From assembly GCA_022606425.2 (NCBI GenBank), contig JAHDVF020000732.1:124001-188000 (forward strand): 64,000 bases of DNA, given 5' to 3'. Source of the stretch: Lepidostoma basale (taxonomy: Eukaryota > Arthropoda > Insecta > Trichoptera > Lepidostomatidae). Position numbers and translations under genes: made by a program. Under the pieces are notes generated by a model. The model ran no database searches, was not told the origin of the DNA, and worked only from the letters and a program-made list of their open reading frames with translations. Positions 20,590 to 31,351 of the stretch are shown here, piece after piece (within the stretch, counting starts at the first letter, position 1; every line of letters starts with the position of its first letter).

Positions 20590-20850
20590 CTGAGCGTGTG
20601 TCACGGGGTATAATATAATTATTTGAACTTGTAGCGGGTTTTGTTTACTGGGAGCGTACAGCGCTGTTTTCACATTTAGCAACCCTTATTATTAAGGTGG
20701 TCTGTCGTATAACAGGCATAATCTGGTGCCATTAGTGACGTCACAATCCCCAACGGGGTGGGTTACTACCCCGTCATTTTAAAGTACGCAAACTGTACTT
20801 CCGTGCCTCGTAATATTGTATTTTAACCCTTAATCATTGTTATCGTAATA
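20590..20850. other. GC-richer island, possible conserved non-coding element
   Basis: The island contains CGGGGTATAATATAATTATT, GGGAGCGTACAGCGCTG, one TGACGTCA at 20736-20743, and the near-palindromic CCCCAACGGGGTGGGTTACT with ACCCCGTC. It is apparently unique and non-coding. Confidence 0.3.
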
Positions 20851-20859
20851 ACGTTATAG

Positions 20860-21610
20860 AAACAATAAGCTACTGAACAAATAAGAAAAAAAAAATGTAT
20901 ATAATTTTATTATTATAAAAATGAAAGAAATGATTATTGTATTGCCTTGAGTGCCGATTGGATTATTTTCCTAACAACAGATTAATTCCAAATTTCTAAA
21001 TAAATAAGCTTTATTAATTTGCGACCGAAAAATTTTCACTTAGATTTATTATAACAAAAAACTTCGTTTTTTCACAGAGAAAGATTACTCCGTATTTTTT
21101 ATTCAAAATTAATAAAAAGCTTATATTTCCGTGGTGCGTTAATTAAACATTGTTTTTGATGTTTGGCAGCTTCAACATCGAACATTATTTTCAGCGAAAG
21201 GTTATTTATTCATCGTGGAAAGTATATTTATTCTGTGTTCAAATTGTAAATAGAAAATAAAATCCCGAATTATGTGGAAGATTATCTCTGTTTCCTGCGG
21301 TTGTTTTCTGTAATAAACAGTCTTTTTATCATTTTATTGGAGATAAGTATATAACAATAATAGCTGATTACTGAAATGTGTTAATTTTTCATAATAAATT
21401 ACAAACATGAGTTTAAATTGAGAACTATTTTATAGTATTAAATTTAACTTGGAAAAACTGACACTGAACAATGTTTTGATTTAGTAAATAGTGTTTTAGA
21501 AGTAACTTTAGTAAAGTCTCTAGTAAATCAAATCATAATAATATTATTAAAAAATATATAAATATACAACATTTGCAAAATGTATTATTTAAAAATAAGA
21601 TATGCTTGAA
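20860..21610. other. AT-rich sequence, nothing recognised
   Basis: No repeat family member, RNA gene or exon is seen. The composition is very AT-rich. Confidence 0.4.
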
Positions 21611-21616
21611 AATGTG

Positions 21617-21646
21617 GAGAGTATATACAATAAAAATATACTCTCC
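21617..21646. repeat. Short perfect inverted repeat
   Basis: GGAGAGTATAT and ATATACTCTCC flank an 8-bp AT spacer, immediately 5' of a SINE. It may be a cruciform-forming insertion target. Confidence 0.55.
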
Positions 21647-21654
21647 CTATTATT

Positions 21655-21922
21655 GACGACCTTCGTGGCCGAGTGGTAAGTACATTGACTGCCACTCCGA
21701 AGGTTCCGGGTTCGATTCCCGGCGAAGGCAGTGTGATTGTCACACTGTCTTTGGTCTGGTGTAGAATTCACGTGACAATAAAATTGCGATAGATTAGCTG
21801 CCTATCACATGTCACGAGAATCACTATGATAGCTATAAATACCTTTTACATCAATTTGGCTCATGCTGTCATGATGTAAAGAGCGATTCAACAAAATAAT
21901 AATAATAATGATAATTATTATT
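21655..21922 (+). mobile_element. tRNA-derived SINE, 3' end type 2, full length
   Basis: This is the best preserved head in the window. CCTTCGT and GCGAAGG form a 7-bp acceptor stem with one wobble, GTGGCCGAGTGGTAAG is the A-box arm, and CCGGG-TTCGATT-CCCGG is a perfect T arm holding the B box. The body (GTCACACTGTCTTTGGTC, GATTAGCTGCCTATCACATG) follows. The 3' end is TTACATCAATTTGGCTCATG then CTGTCATGATG, ending in an (AAT)n tail at 21893-21922. It shares head and body with the type 1 SINEs but has a different 3' end. It is not a tRNA gene, because the body and tail recur elsewhere. Confidence 0.9.
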
Positions 21923-22079
21923 ATCAAGCACATAATTTGTTGAACTAATTTCAAAATTATTCTATAAATACTTTATTACTGTAATAAACGCATAAATACC
22001 TTCAAGATTAAAAGAATATTAATGTATGATGTATATTATTTATGTGTTTATATATATTTGTTCACTTTGACAAATTTGA

Positions 22080-22490
22080 TTACCGTACGCTACGTTGGGT
22101 CTGTTTATTTCGTTAACATCAAAGGTGTGCTACGGGTTACGCGAACGTAGAACCATTTTAAAGCTAACGTGATGAAATATTTTTAGATGGGGTGTGTAAA
22201 GGAGGTTATCTTGGGTAAAATGACGAGGAAAATAGATGCTAATATTATCTTTGTCTAACCGCACCGTTAGCAGCTACTGAAAGGCCGTAACGAAACAGTT
22301 ATCTCCTGAATAACCGTTATCAGACTAAGTAACTTTTTGTTAACACCCTCTTTGTAATTAGGACTCATTGTTAACGTGCTGCTTTATACACTTACTGAGG
22401 TTGCTCTCAAATATTCATCTTAACATCTCCTTCGTAATATGTTGGGAAAGCGTTTTTCTACTATAAACCACCTGTTTACCCCTGAATTTT
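22080..22490. other. GC-richer island, possible conserved non-coding element
   Basis: The block is apparently unique, with CATCAAAGGTGTGCTACGGG, GGAGGTTATCTTGGGTAAAA, ATGCTAATATTATCTTTG and repeated GTTAGC/CGTTATC words. No open frame or repeat family member is seen. Confidence 0.3.
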
Positions 22491-22737
22491 GAAACATTTT
22501 GTATTATTCATATACCTCAACGGACCCAGAGAGTTATTTATGAAAGTATGATAGAATCACCAAGAGTAAAGCATTTAAGTTTTTTAGCCCAAGTAATGTA
22601 TTTTAATATCTTACATTAAATATAACATCACTTTAGATTCCATTATAATAATAATTTATTCATAATGCAACATTTTATGATGTTTGCTAATAGGAAAAAA
22701 TATATTATTCATAAATTGTTAAAATGATGAAATTTTA

Positions 22738-22895
22738 AAGGCTGGCCATGTTAGAAGTCAGAAGAATCGACGTGAGTGTATGACTCGCTGTATGAATGTG
22801 GAGGAAACAAGAGAGGCGAGAGTCAGGATCAAGTGCCGCGATTCATTGTCTCTACCAACCATTCCGGGGAAACGGCGTGATGGTGTATTGTTGAG
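22738..22895 (+). pseudogene. RTE-like remnant, 3' part
   Basis: GGCTGGCCATGTTAGAAGTC, CGTGAGTGTATGACTCGCTG and GGGGAAACGGCGTGATGG match the 3' coding and terminal part of the family with several indels. The tail GTATTGTTGAGT suggests subfamily B. Confidence 0.7.
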
Positions 22896-22939
22896 TAATC
22901 ATATATTTAATCTTTAATTAGATAAAATATAAATGAAGT

Positions 22940-23112
22940 CATTATTTTGTTCATAACACCGCACCGCATTCACTTCTTATATTTTCATTCAACACTCTAT
23001 CATACACAGAGTATCCACACATTCGTCTAAGAGATCTTATTTCTACTGCATTTATTCTACTTTCATCCTTCTTTTGCCAGTTCCATGCTTCGCTTCCATA
23101 CATAAGGCTCGG
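22940..23112 (-). pseudogene. RTE-like subfamily A, inverted 5' segment of a twin-primed copy
   Basis: The minus strand encodes SLMYGSEAWNWQKKDESRIN, AVEIRSLRRMCGYSVYDRV and LNENIRSECGAV, then stops inside ATGAACAAAATAATGA. The + strand piece that begins at 23113 restarts in the same GTTATGAACAAAATAATGA word. The two segments together make one insertion whose 5' part is inverted, the signature of twin priming in non-LTR retrotransposition. Confidence 0.8.
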
Positions 23113-23445
23113 TGATGGTGTTATGAACAAAATAATGAAAGGATCATTAAGATAGTTTGGATACATGGAATGAATGAATGAAGAAATAATGAAAAAAAAA
23201 AGTATATGTTAACGATGTAAATGGAACAAGAAATAGAGAAAGACCGAGAAAAACGTGGCACGATAAAATAAATTAAATATTGAATGTCGGCCATGTGAGG
23301 AGTCAGAGAAATCGACGCGCTTGCATGACACGATGTATGAATGTTGAGGAAGCGAGAGAAATATGTCAGGAAAGGAAAGTGTGGCAGTCCATTCTTTTTG
23401 CCTACCCCTTCGGGAGACGGCGTGATGGTTAGTTAATTACTTAGT
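23113..23445 (+). pseudogene. RTE-like subfamily A, 3' segment of the twin-primed copy
   Basis: It continues from ATGAACAAAATAATGAAAGG through GTTAACGATGTAAATGGAAC and GCATGACACGATGTATGAAT to GGGAGACGGCGTGATGG with a GTTAGTTAATTACTTAG tail. It contains a poly-A expansion near 23195 and frameshifts. Confidence 0.85.
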
Positions 23446-24080
23446 TATAAATTAAGTATAAAAATTCAGGATATTGCCTGTGGTATTCAATCGTTTCTGA
23501 GGATCAGACATTATTAGAGTTAATGTGTTAAGTAATTTAGAAAACACAAATCATTTCAGTTCTGGATTACTATAATAAAGTTGTACAAAATAATCTATCA
23601 CCTTGCTATCTGTATACAATACATTGTCTGTCAGAATATATTCCAGATATTTCTTCTGGTCAATTTGCCAAATGACACTTTCTGACCTTTCCGGTCATTT
23701 AATAGACGATATTTCTCTACCCCGCAATCTTTGTCCTATCTTGTAAAGAATATAAGTGTTTTACTGCATGAAATAAATAAATAAATTTGAGGCTTGGCAC
23801 TTAATTGAATGCCTCCAATTTTCATTTTTAGGTTTTAAATAAATTGTTTTTGACAGTAAGCTTAAAACACATCAAAAATAGATGAAATATAAAAAAAAAC
23901 TTCAAAGCTATCTAAAACGCGGTGAGTAATGTTTCGTGAAATTTAGTATTTTAAATTTAAATAATATTTCGTATGATTTAATAAGCTAGGATGCACAAAA
24001 AATGTTCATTCTATTTTGCGAGGAGCTTTTTCTATTAGTAAATTAATTATTTAAAAGCAAGTCCTATTTTCGTCAGCTCA
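23446..24080. other. Mostly AT-rich, possible old retroelement 3' end at 23560-23785
   Basis: Positions 23590-23760 are pyrimidine-rich with TTCCGGTCATTTAATAGACG and end in TGAAATAAATAAATAAAT, which resembles a retroelement 3' end. No second copy is present to confirm it. Confidence 0.3.
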
Positions 24081-24084
24081 GCGT

Positions 24085-24320
24085 AAAATTCTTTGTGCAG
24101 AATTCCGCACAGGTACATTGAAATACATATGCCCAGTCGCGGGGAATAAATCTCAGAAGCGGGGCCGACCAACTGGAATCATGTTTATGGACGTATCGTC
24201 ATAGCCGTGGTCGTATCTGCTTTGATAAAACAAGGCGATCAATGTTGGGTAGTACTTAGTCGACCGCCAAAAGCAAACGATTCACATATGGTCCTTAAGG
24301 GGTACGCCACCTTGGCGCTC
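24085..24320. other. GC-richer island, possible conserved non-coding element
   Basis: The block is apparently unique, with CATATGCCCAGTCGCGGGG, GAAGCGGGGCCGACCAACTG, GGACGTATCGTCATAGCCG and GGGGTACGCCACCTTGGCG. It is non-coding in all frames. Confidence 0.3.
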
Positions 24321-24624
24321 AGAAAAATAGGTATAAAAAGTTTTTTTTAACCCAGTCATTATATAAAATAGAATAATCTTTATTTTATGCATGTACTTTG
24401 TATTTTAATTAACAATTTACAATACTTAATATTAAGAAAGAACTGTTTTGAAAATGGACCTGGAAAGCTACGTAGAGACCTTTCTTGAAAATCCTTTCTG
24501 ATGGTGTACATGATTTCTTTATAATGCATTGTCTAAAATCAAAAAAACAAATAGTTTATTATAAATAATTATTATTATAGCTATCAATTGACGTAGGGAT
24601 AAGGATTTAAATTATTCTTCTTCT

Positions 24625-25130
24625 TCTTCCCTTTTTGTAGACTCAGGAGTCAGGCGGGTCCTCTTGAGATGCTGAACTCCAGCTTTCTCTCCACCGTTTC
24701 GGGGGTCTTCCTGGTCGGCGTTGTCCGTTTGGCGTTCCATGGAGAGCTATGTGTGGTATTCTATTTGAGCTCATCCTTTCTACGTGTTCATGCCAGTATC
24801 GCCGTCTTTGACGTCCTCATCTGACCACATCTTCGACCTCGCAGATTTCTCGGATTGCTGTATTCCTAACTCGATCACGTAGGGTCTTGCCAGCTATAGC
24901 GCGGAGCGTTTTCATCTCAGTTGTCCTGAGCATGCTCTTTGTCTTGACAGTATCTGCCCTCGATTCAATGCCATATGTGAGGATTGGTCGCACACAGGTC
25001 TTGTAGATGCGTACCTTGCTATCAGTCCTCATGTCCCTGTTTCTCCATATGACATCTTTCAGGCAGCCTGCAACTGCTGCAGCCCTATCCACCTGTGACC
25101 TTACTTCTCTGGGGAGGTCATTAGAGCTGG
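24625..25130 (-). pseudogene. Second RTE-like family, C-terminal region, best copy
   Basis: The minus strand keeps 91 residues in frame: MDRAAAVAGCLKDVIWRNRD, MRTDSKVRIYKTCVRPILTY, GIESRADTVKTKSMLRTTEM and KTLRAIAGKTLRDRVRNTAI. The CVRPxLTYGIE motif marks the end of the RT domain. Past a frameshift at about 24815 it continues as RRYWREHVER and RRPGRPPKRW. The 5' RT core is missing. The 3' end is at the GAAGAAGAAGAA run at 24618-24630. It is younger-looking than the other copies of this family. Confidence 0.85.
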
Positions 25131-25365
25131 TTTAAATTATTGTTTTGTAGAAATTTTGAGTTTAAAAAAATTATAACTTTTGAACATGGAACATTTAAGA
25201 TAATATTATGGAAAATAACTGTGGTTATTTTCAATCCAATCGGTTTAAGATCAGGAGATATTGATCGGAAATATCGTGCAGACCGTTTAAAAAAGTACTT
25301 AATTTTTTTTGGAGGTGATAAAATAAACGCATGATTTAAAAATCTTATTACAGCTCTGAAGTGTA
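25131..25365. other. Unassigned AT-rich segment with overlapping openings
   Basis: Open frames occur on both strands (25140-25334 and 25121-25381). Neither carries a motif, and the words GTTTAAGATCAGGAGATATT and TGATCGGAAATATCG are not repeated in the window. Confidence 0.3.
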
Positions 25366-25369
25366 TTAT

Positions 25370-26110
25370 TATTATTATCAAATCAAATCAAATCAGTTTA
25401 TTAACTCAAAAGACATTACAAACAGAAAATTTTTTAAGGAATCTATTGAGTACAAGTAAAATATTATAAAAATACAACATAACACCAGGAACTCATTAGA
25501 GATGGTTCGACATTAGGAAGACAAGATACTTTCTAATGTCAAGAGTATTTGTCCCCTTAACGCACCCTCACTAATCTGAAAGACGTCGATCCCAGAGGAG
25601 ACCACGTTCAGCAGACTAATTGCTCTTCCCACTGGTGTCACCAGAGGCAAATTGGTTCTGGTGGCCGGTAGGTAAAACAATCTGTGTTGTCGCTGTCGAA
25701 GATATCTATCAGGGACAAAAGACCAACATTCTCTAGCACGGCCGAGTTCTCGAAGTATCCCCTGATTAATTTAAAGAAATTGGTAATGAGATGCCTCTTC
25801 GAAGCTGTAAAGAATTGGTTCCGAGCATTCCCAAATCGGAAAATTAAAATTATTTCGTTTACGTATACGAAGCCCGTGTAGTGAAAAAGTTTATTTCCAT
25901 AGCTAGTAAAAAGAGAGCTGTAGGAAGACCTTAACCCACCTGGCGGACAAAAGGTGCAGAAGGACATTAAGACCCTGACCTTTAAGGGTCAGCTTTTCAC
26001 ACCACTTGGAGCAAAGTTTTTTGCTGGTACGAATCTTCTTACCAGTGAAAAACTTGGCTCCTAGTGATGTAAAAAGTTGACCTCGAGTAATAGGAAGTTG
26101 CAAGGAGAAA
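25370..26110 (-). mobile_element. Retroelement with (TTTGA)n tail, longest copy
   Basis: The element starts on the + strand with tandem AAATC units (25380-25395), the reverse of a TTTGA-type 3' tail. It shares its first 220 bp with 1171-1375 and 28543-28800. Further in, minus-strand openings (25638-25967 and 25903-26103) lie end to end, including NQFFTASKRHLITNFFKLIR and GYFENSAVLENVGLLSLIDI. The 740-bp extent, GC rise and shared 3' end support one 5'-truncated non-LTR copy. I cannot place it in a named clade. Confidence 0.65.
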
Positions 26111-26267
26111 TGTATAGAAATTAGTTATCAGAATTAATCACTTTTGAATAATATGAACAAAAAAATTCTTTTCTATTTACATGAATCAGCAGTGGAGCCA
26201 GGATTGAGGAGTGTGGTAACAAAGTACAAGGTAGTCATAGAATGAAAATGAAAATATTTGGGTTATT

Positions 26268-26645
26268 AAATCAAATTAAAAAGTATGATAGAGTGTCGAA
26301 TAAAAATATAAGAAGTGAATGCAGTGCGAATGACCGTGTTATGAACAAAATAATGAAAGGATCATTGGTTTGGACATATGGAAAGAATAAATGAGGAAAG
26401 AATGGAAAAAAAAAACTATATGTTAACGATGTACCAGAAATAGAGGAAAACCGATAAAAACGTGGCACGTTCAAATAAATCAAATGTTGAATGTCGGCTA
26501 TGCGAGGAGTCAGAGAAATCGACGCGCGTGCATGACACGATGCATTAATGTTGAGGAAGCGAGTTCAAGAAAAGTGTGGCAGTCCATTTTTTCTGCCTAC
26601 CCCTTCTGGGAGATGGCGTGATGGTTAGTTAGTTAGTAAGTTTAT
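26268..26645 (+). pseudogene. RTE-like subfamily A remnant
   Basis: It opens in the YDRVSNKNIRSECSAND region, has MNKIMKGSLVWTYGKNK with a small deletion, and keeps the 3' end (CCTACCCCTTCTGGGAGATG, GCGTGATGG) and a GTTAGTTAGTAAG tail. Frameshifts break the frame throughout. Confidence 0.8.
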
Positions 26646-26659
26646 TTTAATTAAAAAAG

Positions 26660-26725
26660 ATTCGTTAAAAATTTGTACATTGAAAAAGGCTTAGTCACAA
26701 TCGAAACATGTCTGTAAAACGTATA
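26660..26725 (+). repeat. Hammerhead-like repeat remnant
   Basis: AAAGGCTTAGTCACAATCG then AAACATGTCTG carries the GAAAC, ACATGT, C end shared by families H2, H4 and H5 after a short hairpin. The core is not recognisable. Confidence 0.35.
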
Positions 26726-27204
26726 ATATAATATAGTGTTTGGATGAAATGTTTTTCATTTCTATTCTATTTAAATAATTAAACTCTATAAACATACAAA
26801 CATGTAAATGAATCTTTTTAAGGCGAGGCTTAGATTATAAGTCGCTTAAATATTTTACGTGAGATTTTATATCCACCAAGTGATTGTACACCGTTTATCA
26901 TAATATATTTTTACTGAAACATCAAAAAATAATGAATTTTCAAGATAATTTTAAGATTGCAGGAATGCTGTCACGTTGTTATCCGATCAGAAATATGACA
27001 ACGTAAAATTAATGTACAGAGTAGCTCGTAAAAATGAAGCTTTGCCTTTTATATAGTTTTATCACCACCTTATTTTATTTATTTTATTATTTTAATCGTT
27101 TGCTATTGTTTTTTATAGTTGTAATATTTTTTAATAATGAAATTTACTTTTATAAAAATTATTTTTTAAATGTATATTTTGTTAATGTTGTGTCTGTGTC
27201 CTGT

Positions 27205-27275
27205 ACTGGTGTTTGTGTCTTCGACCGGTTTCGGCAGCTCGCTGCCATCTTCTGAGCTGGCAGGAAGCTGCAATA
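27205..27275 (-). repeat. H3 foldback repeat
   Basis: The minus strand reads CAGAAGA, T, a perfect GGCAGC-GA-GCTGCC stem (27233-27246), GAAACCGGTC. This is hammerhead order with ACCGGT as a palindromic stem III. Position 4 of the core is A instead of U, as in the other H3 copies, so catalysis is doubtful. Confidence 0.65.
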
Positions 27276-27279
27276 TTCT

Positions 27280-27790
27280 AATAATGAACTTCAACCATGA
27301 AATATCAAATAACTACATTAATTTTATAAGTATTTTTTTTAACTTATCTCATAATATTTTTGCATAACTAAAATTATAATTGTTTCTTGAACAGTTATGT
27401 CAAGCTCCGCATTCAATTATGTATATAACGTCAGTTTTCTAGAGATGTATGATATATTATTTTATGGGGTGAGACGTAAACTGAACAATCGTAAAAACAT
27501 TTTTTTTAATTCATATAAAAATGCCATTCACTTGTGTTCCCTTTTCTTATTAATGTAATCCTGCTTCCTTCTAATGTTATGTATTATGACTCATTCCACT
27601 TGAGTTTATGCCATCTAATTACTGGTTTTCAGCAGGAATTTGGTTATTTATAACATTTAATTCAAATTTTCTTTGCTTTCAAGATTTCTTAATTTCCCAA
27701 TTTCTCTAATTTTTTTGAATTATCGCGACATTCTCGCTTGTGAAAGTTCATTTTAAATAATAATTAAAAAAAACAATGTTTTGCATAACC
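27280..27790. other. AT-rich sequence, nothing recognised
   Basis: No repeat family member, coding frame or RNA gene is seen. Confidence 0.4.
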
Positions 27791-27794
27791 ACTT

Positions 27795-27915
27795 CCACTT
27801 TTATCTTAATTTCGATAACGATCGGTTTTGCATCGACATACTAGTCAGACTAGAGTGACCAATCCATACCAACTGCGCTTGCGAAAACGGTCGCTATCGA
27901 AATAAGACAAAAGTC
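27795..27915. repeat. H7 foldback repeat, second copy
   Basis: TTTCGATAACGATCGGTTTT and AAAACGGTCGCTATCGAAAT are inverted around 27845. The minus-strand arm has CTGACTA then GTCGATGCAAAACCGATC. The layout is the same as 14830-14945, with a decayed core. Confidence 0.6.
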
Positions 27916-27994
27916 TATGTATTTTTTTTGTTTAATTTAATTATTATATGAGAACGTTGAATGTATTGTCGAACATCGATATGTTTATTAGAGA

Positions 27995-28290
27995 TTCGAA
28001 ACCTTGTTCCCTTTGAACGGGAGTAGTCGAGTACAGAAAATCTCCGACACCTAAGTCGAGCGGGCCGCGGCAAAAAGAGTATTTATTGGTGTGCAGCCAG
28101 CCGTAGTCGCTAGACGTGTGTACGTCGATTATTGGGTAAACGTGGTTCCACTGAATCGGAAGCTGCTATGTGCGCATCCACTCCGGGCTGTAGTCGAACA
28201 CATCAAGACACGTCTTACATACAAGCGTGAGAATCCCAGAGATGTAACTGATTTCTAGATATACCTATATGTTCTCACATAGGTGAGTAG
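27995..28290. other. GC-richer island with a 65-codon stop-free frame
   Basis: The block around GTCGAGCGGGCCGCGGC is apparently unique. From a TAA near 28053 the + frame stays open to the TAG at 28257 with no ATG start, giving pieces such as VFIGVQPAVVARRVYVDYWV and LCAHPLRAVVEHIKTR. GTGTGCAG at 28103-28110 could serve as an acceptor and GTGAGTAG at 28282 as a donor, but the stop comes before the donor. I do not recognise the peptide. A non-coding island is the simpler reading. Confidence 0.3.
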
Positions 28291-28542
28291 TACGTTATGA
28301 TCACACTTTATTGTGACTACAATTTATGGGGATTTTATTATTATTATTTTTTAAATATATTAAATAAATTCTTCCAGAGTGGTAGTGGGTCCTGAGGCAA
28401 ATAAGGGAAATTAAATCAATCAAATGGGACGGCCGTGATACTGTATTTATTAACATTTTATCTGTATATCTAAATATATTTTTCTTTATTTATTGCTTTC
28501 GCATAAATAAGATGAAAAACCTAATACAAAAATTATCATTAG

Positions 28543-28800
28543 TCAAATCAAATCAAATCAGTTTATTTCATCAACAGACATTACAAAATTTATTTTTATG
28601 GCATCTATTGAGAACAGGTAAAATAATATATTGTGTATAGTATACTACCAGAAACGCATGAGAGATAGTTCAACATTAGGAAGACAGGATACTCCCCAGA
28701 ATTAAGAGTATTTGCCTTCTGTACGTACTTTCACTGATATGAAAGACGTCAATCTCCGAGGTTAGTATTGGGTTAGTATTGTCGGTGACAAGTCTTTGCA
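28543..28800 (-). mobile_element. Retroelement 3' end with (TTTGA)n tail
   Basis: Tandem AAATC units at 28543-28560 are followed by the body shared with 25370-26110: GCATCTATTGAGAACAGGT, ACGCATGAGAGATAGTTC and TATTTGCCTTCTGTACG. Confidence 0.75.
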
Positions 28801-29590
28801 AATTTTTAAGTAATGTCGCGATTCACGCAATCAAGCATGTTTTGGTAAAATATATTGTAGATAATGTTATAATAACTGTTATGGGAATTAGAATTTTAAT
28901 TTCTTGTAAAGGGGGCGTTGGTGCAGAAATGTTTGGGAACCTTTATTCTATGGAACTGTCAAACACGCCGTACTGTTGTGATACGTAGTAAATACGTATA
29001 GTCTAGTACATACTGCTTAACACTCCCAACCTGCGACAAACAGTGTCCATTGTTTAATAACAATATCCGTATTACAACAGTGTTGAAGCATCATGCAATG
29101 TGCAATAAGGTGCTTTATCCTATCAAATTAACGTTTATTTTGTGGTCATGTGTTTTTTTTTTGGTTTATTGGCGCCGTTAGTTTAGGCGTTAGTTTGCCT
29201 TGGCACTATAGCTTTACAAAATCTCGGGTTGTGGTAAAAATAAACTAAAAATTAATATAATAATAAAAAATGCTAACAAGAATGTTTATCAACATTAATT
29301 AATGAATTATAATTAAAAAAATAAAATTGGATAATATTTTGAAGTTCTTGCTAGAGTCGCGTTGTTTTAAGTGTTTTATTATAGTTATTTAAAAGAAAAG
29401 AGAAGGTGGATTATAAATTAAATAAACACAAAAGTTCGGATGGTCCAGCTGACAACATGTGCACCATCTAAAAGAACATGATGTGTTATATTATTTTTAT
29501 TTTATTTTATATCATTGTATTTTATATAATTTGTTTTAGATTTATTTTGCGGACGTTGGACGATTAAAGTGTGCGCGAGAGATGCCTATT
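28801..29590. other. Unassigned, mostly AT-rich
   Basis: A slightly richer stretch at 28900-29060 holds an 8-bp near-palindrome ATACGTAGTAAATACGTAT. It is otherwise featureless, with long A/T runs. Confidence 0.35.
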
Positions 29591-29594
29591 GGTA

Positions 29595-29728
29595 GCGATG
29601 AGGTTCGCAACCCATCACACCGCGTCTCCCGCGGGGGCGACAAGAGAAATCGGTGAAAGTGTGGCAGTCCATTCTTTCTGCCTACCCCTTCGGGGAGACG
29701 GCGTGATGGTTCGTTAGTTATTTATGAA
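29595..29728 (+). repeat. Composite foldback made of two RTE 3' ends
   Basis: The first half is an inverted, diverged RTE 3' end (GCAACCCATCACACCGCGTC then TCCCGCGGG), and the second half is a forward subfamily A 3' end (AGTGTGGCAGTCCATTC, GGGGAGACGGCGTGATGG, GTTCGTTAGTTA). The same two-part structure occurs reversed at 31352-31492, so it behaves as a dispersed unit and not as two chance neighbours. Confidence 0.65.
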
Positions 29729-29729
29729 A

Positions 29730-30125
29730 TATATATAAAAATAAGTTGTATGGTAATAGTGATCGGTTTTCTATCGGATTTTTCCTCTTTTATTTTTCGC
29801 TTCTTGGATCAGAAACAGAAAATCAGACACAGGTTCAGCCAAATAAATATTGTATTCATCTTTTATTCAAAAGTTTCAGTAAGTTATCTTTCAATTGTGT
29901 TCTTCAAATAAAATTGAATATACATTTTAACAAAATGACGAACTCCGTTCTAAAACAAATACATTCAAAAATGAAGTTCTTGTTCAAGACTATGATAAGA
30001 TTTGTTTAACAGAAACCTAGATTAATTCATTAATGTTATTATTTGAAATTTCATGGTAGAAGTTCATTGTATATAATGAAAAATATGTATTTTTTTTACA
30101 TGTACATTTATTTAAAATTCACTGA
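29730..30125. other. AT-rich sequence, one 87-codon opening
   Basis: The + opening at 29746-30009 contains MTNSVLKQIHSKMKFLFKTM and is rich in K, F and N. There is no motif, splice context or repeat evidence. I treat it as chance. Confidence 0.4.
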
Positions 30126-30137
30126 TGTTTGTGTTTG

Positions 30138-30210
30138 ACTTCGACCGGTTTAGGCAGCTCGCTGCCATCTTCTAGTCTTCTCCATCTAGAAGAACCGTTC
30201 GAAGACACAA
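30138..30210 (-). repeat. H3 foldback repeat, second copy
   Basis: The minus strand has AGAAGA, T, GGCAGC-GA-GCTGCC, then TAAACCGGTC with GAAAC changed to TAAAC. The other side (TTCTCCATCTAGAAGAACCG) is a decayed facing arm. Confidence 0.6.
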
Positions 30211-30214
30211 ACAA

Positions 30215-31350
30215 CAATGAATGTTAAATTAATACACATTTTGAAAAGATTGTTAATTTTTTTATTTTTTATTTTCTTTATCTAGATTAATTTATCAACA
30301 TAAACGAGTATATCAAGGAATTGTTTCATTCAACGTATACTGTAATCAGAAGAACCTTGGAGGAAACTGCATTTCTTTATAGAAACGGTGACGGGGTCCT
30401 GATAACTGTATCCCCTTCAAGAAAATACTTATGGGAATGTGACGGTGAGGATATATGGATGGAGATAAAATATATTCTGCCACGTGTATCTGGTAATTAT
30501 TATTTTTCACGTCTACAAAAGATATAGGAAGACGAGTTCTTTGTCAAAATTTCAAATCTGGATCTCGGTTTATAATCATTGGTCGTTTTAGTGACATAAA
30601 TATATTATAATTAAGTTCTGACACCATCTATTGTATATTAAAAAAAGTCATATATTATTTATAAAGTCAATTATCTTAATATTTTATCAGTGTGTTAGTT
30701 TTACCATTTAAATAAAATTATAAATTGTAAGGGAATTCTCGACCATTTTTTGTCTGACATATTTTTTTTTTATAAAGTTGAAACAGTTTTGTAACTCCTC
30801 TGATTTGAATAAGCGTAATTTTCTTATGTTTGTACTATCCATATTTTACATATTGTCAGCAGTGCGCAGCAATACATCGAAATCGTGCAGTCAATATTAT
30901 TATATGAACTTGGTGAACATATCAAATGGAAGAATGTTTTGTTATTATTTATGTTAAATATATTCATTATTCTTATGAATTATATGTTTTGTATGTATAA
31001 CAACATATAATACTGTATTATATTATATTATAACTTAATTCTATGACATTTAAAATATTACACCATCATTATCAAAAACGGTGATATTTTCTGAAAGTAT
31101 TGTCTTAATCTGTCTCTATCTACATGAAACTCTCCATCCATTTTCTGTGTCATCAATCTGGTCTCAATCTCCAGACTATCCTATCAGGTTTAGTAAATAT
31201 TACATTTGTGGTGGATCTTGGTTGTCAGGAAATTCGAGGTTCCAGTATGAATCAATTGTCTTACTCTGATATTCATGTAATGAATCTTATTCTTATTTAT
31301 TCTTTCTTAAACATAATGTAAAACTCCAAGTTAAAGATTTCATATCATTT
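30215..31350. other. AT-rich sequence, nothing firm
   Basis: The opening at 30321-30527 has EETAFLYRNGDGVLITVSPS and ECDGEDIWMEIKYILPRV. It looks more protein-like than most openings here but has no start context, splice signals or motif I can name. The rest is AT-rich and unassigned. Confidence 0.3.
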
Positions 31351-31351
31351 T

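Noticed and set aside
21655..21735. Functional tRNA gene
   Set aside because: The acceptor and T arms look good, but the anticodon stem is mispaired and the head is fused to a body and tail that recur in eight other loci. It is the head of a SINE.
25638..25967. 109-codon minus-strand ORF as a host gene
   Set aside because: It lies within the retroelement with the (TTTGA)n tail, whose 3' end is repeated at two other loci.
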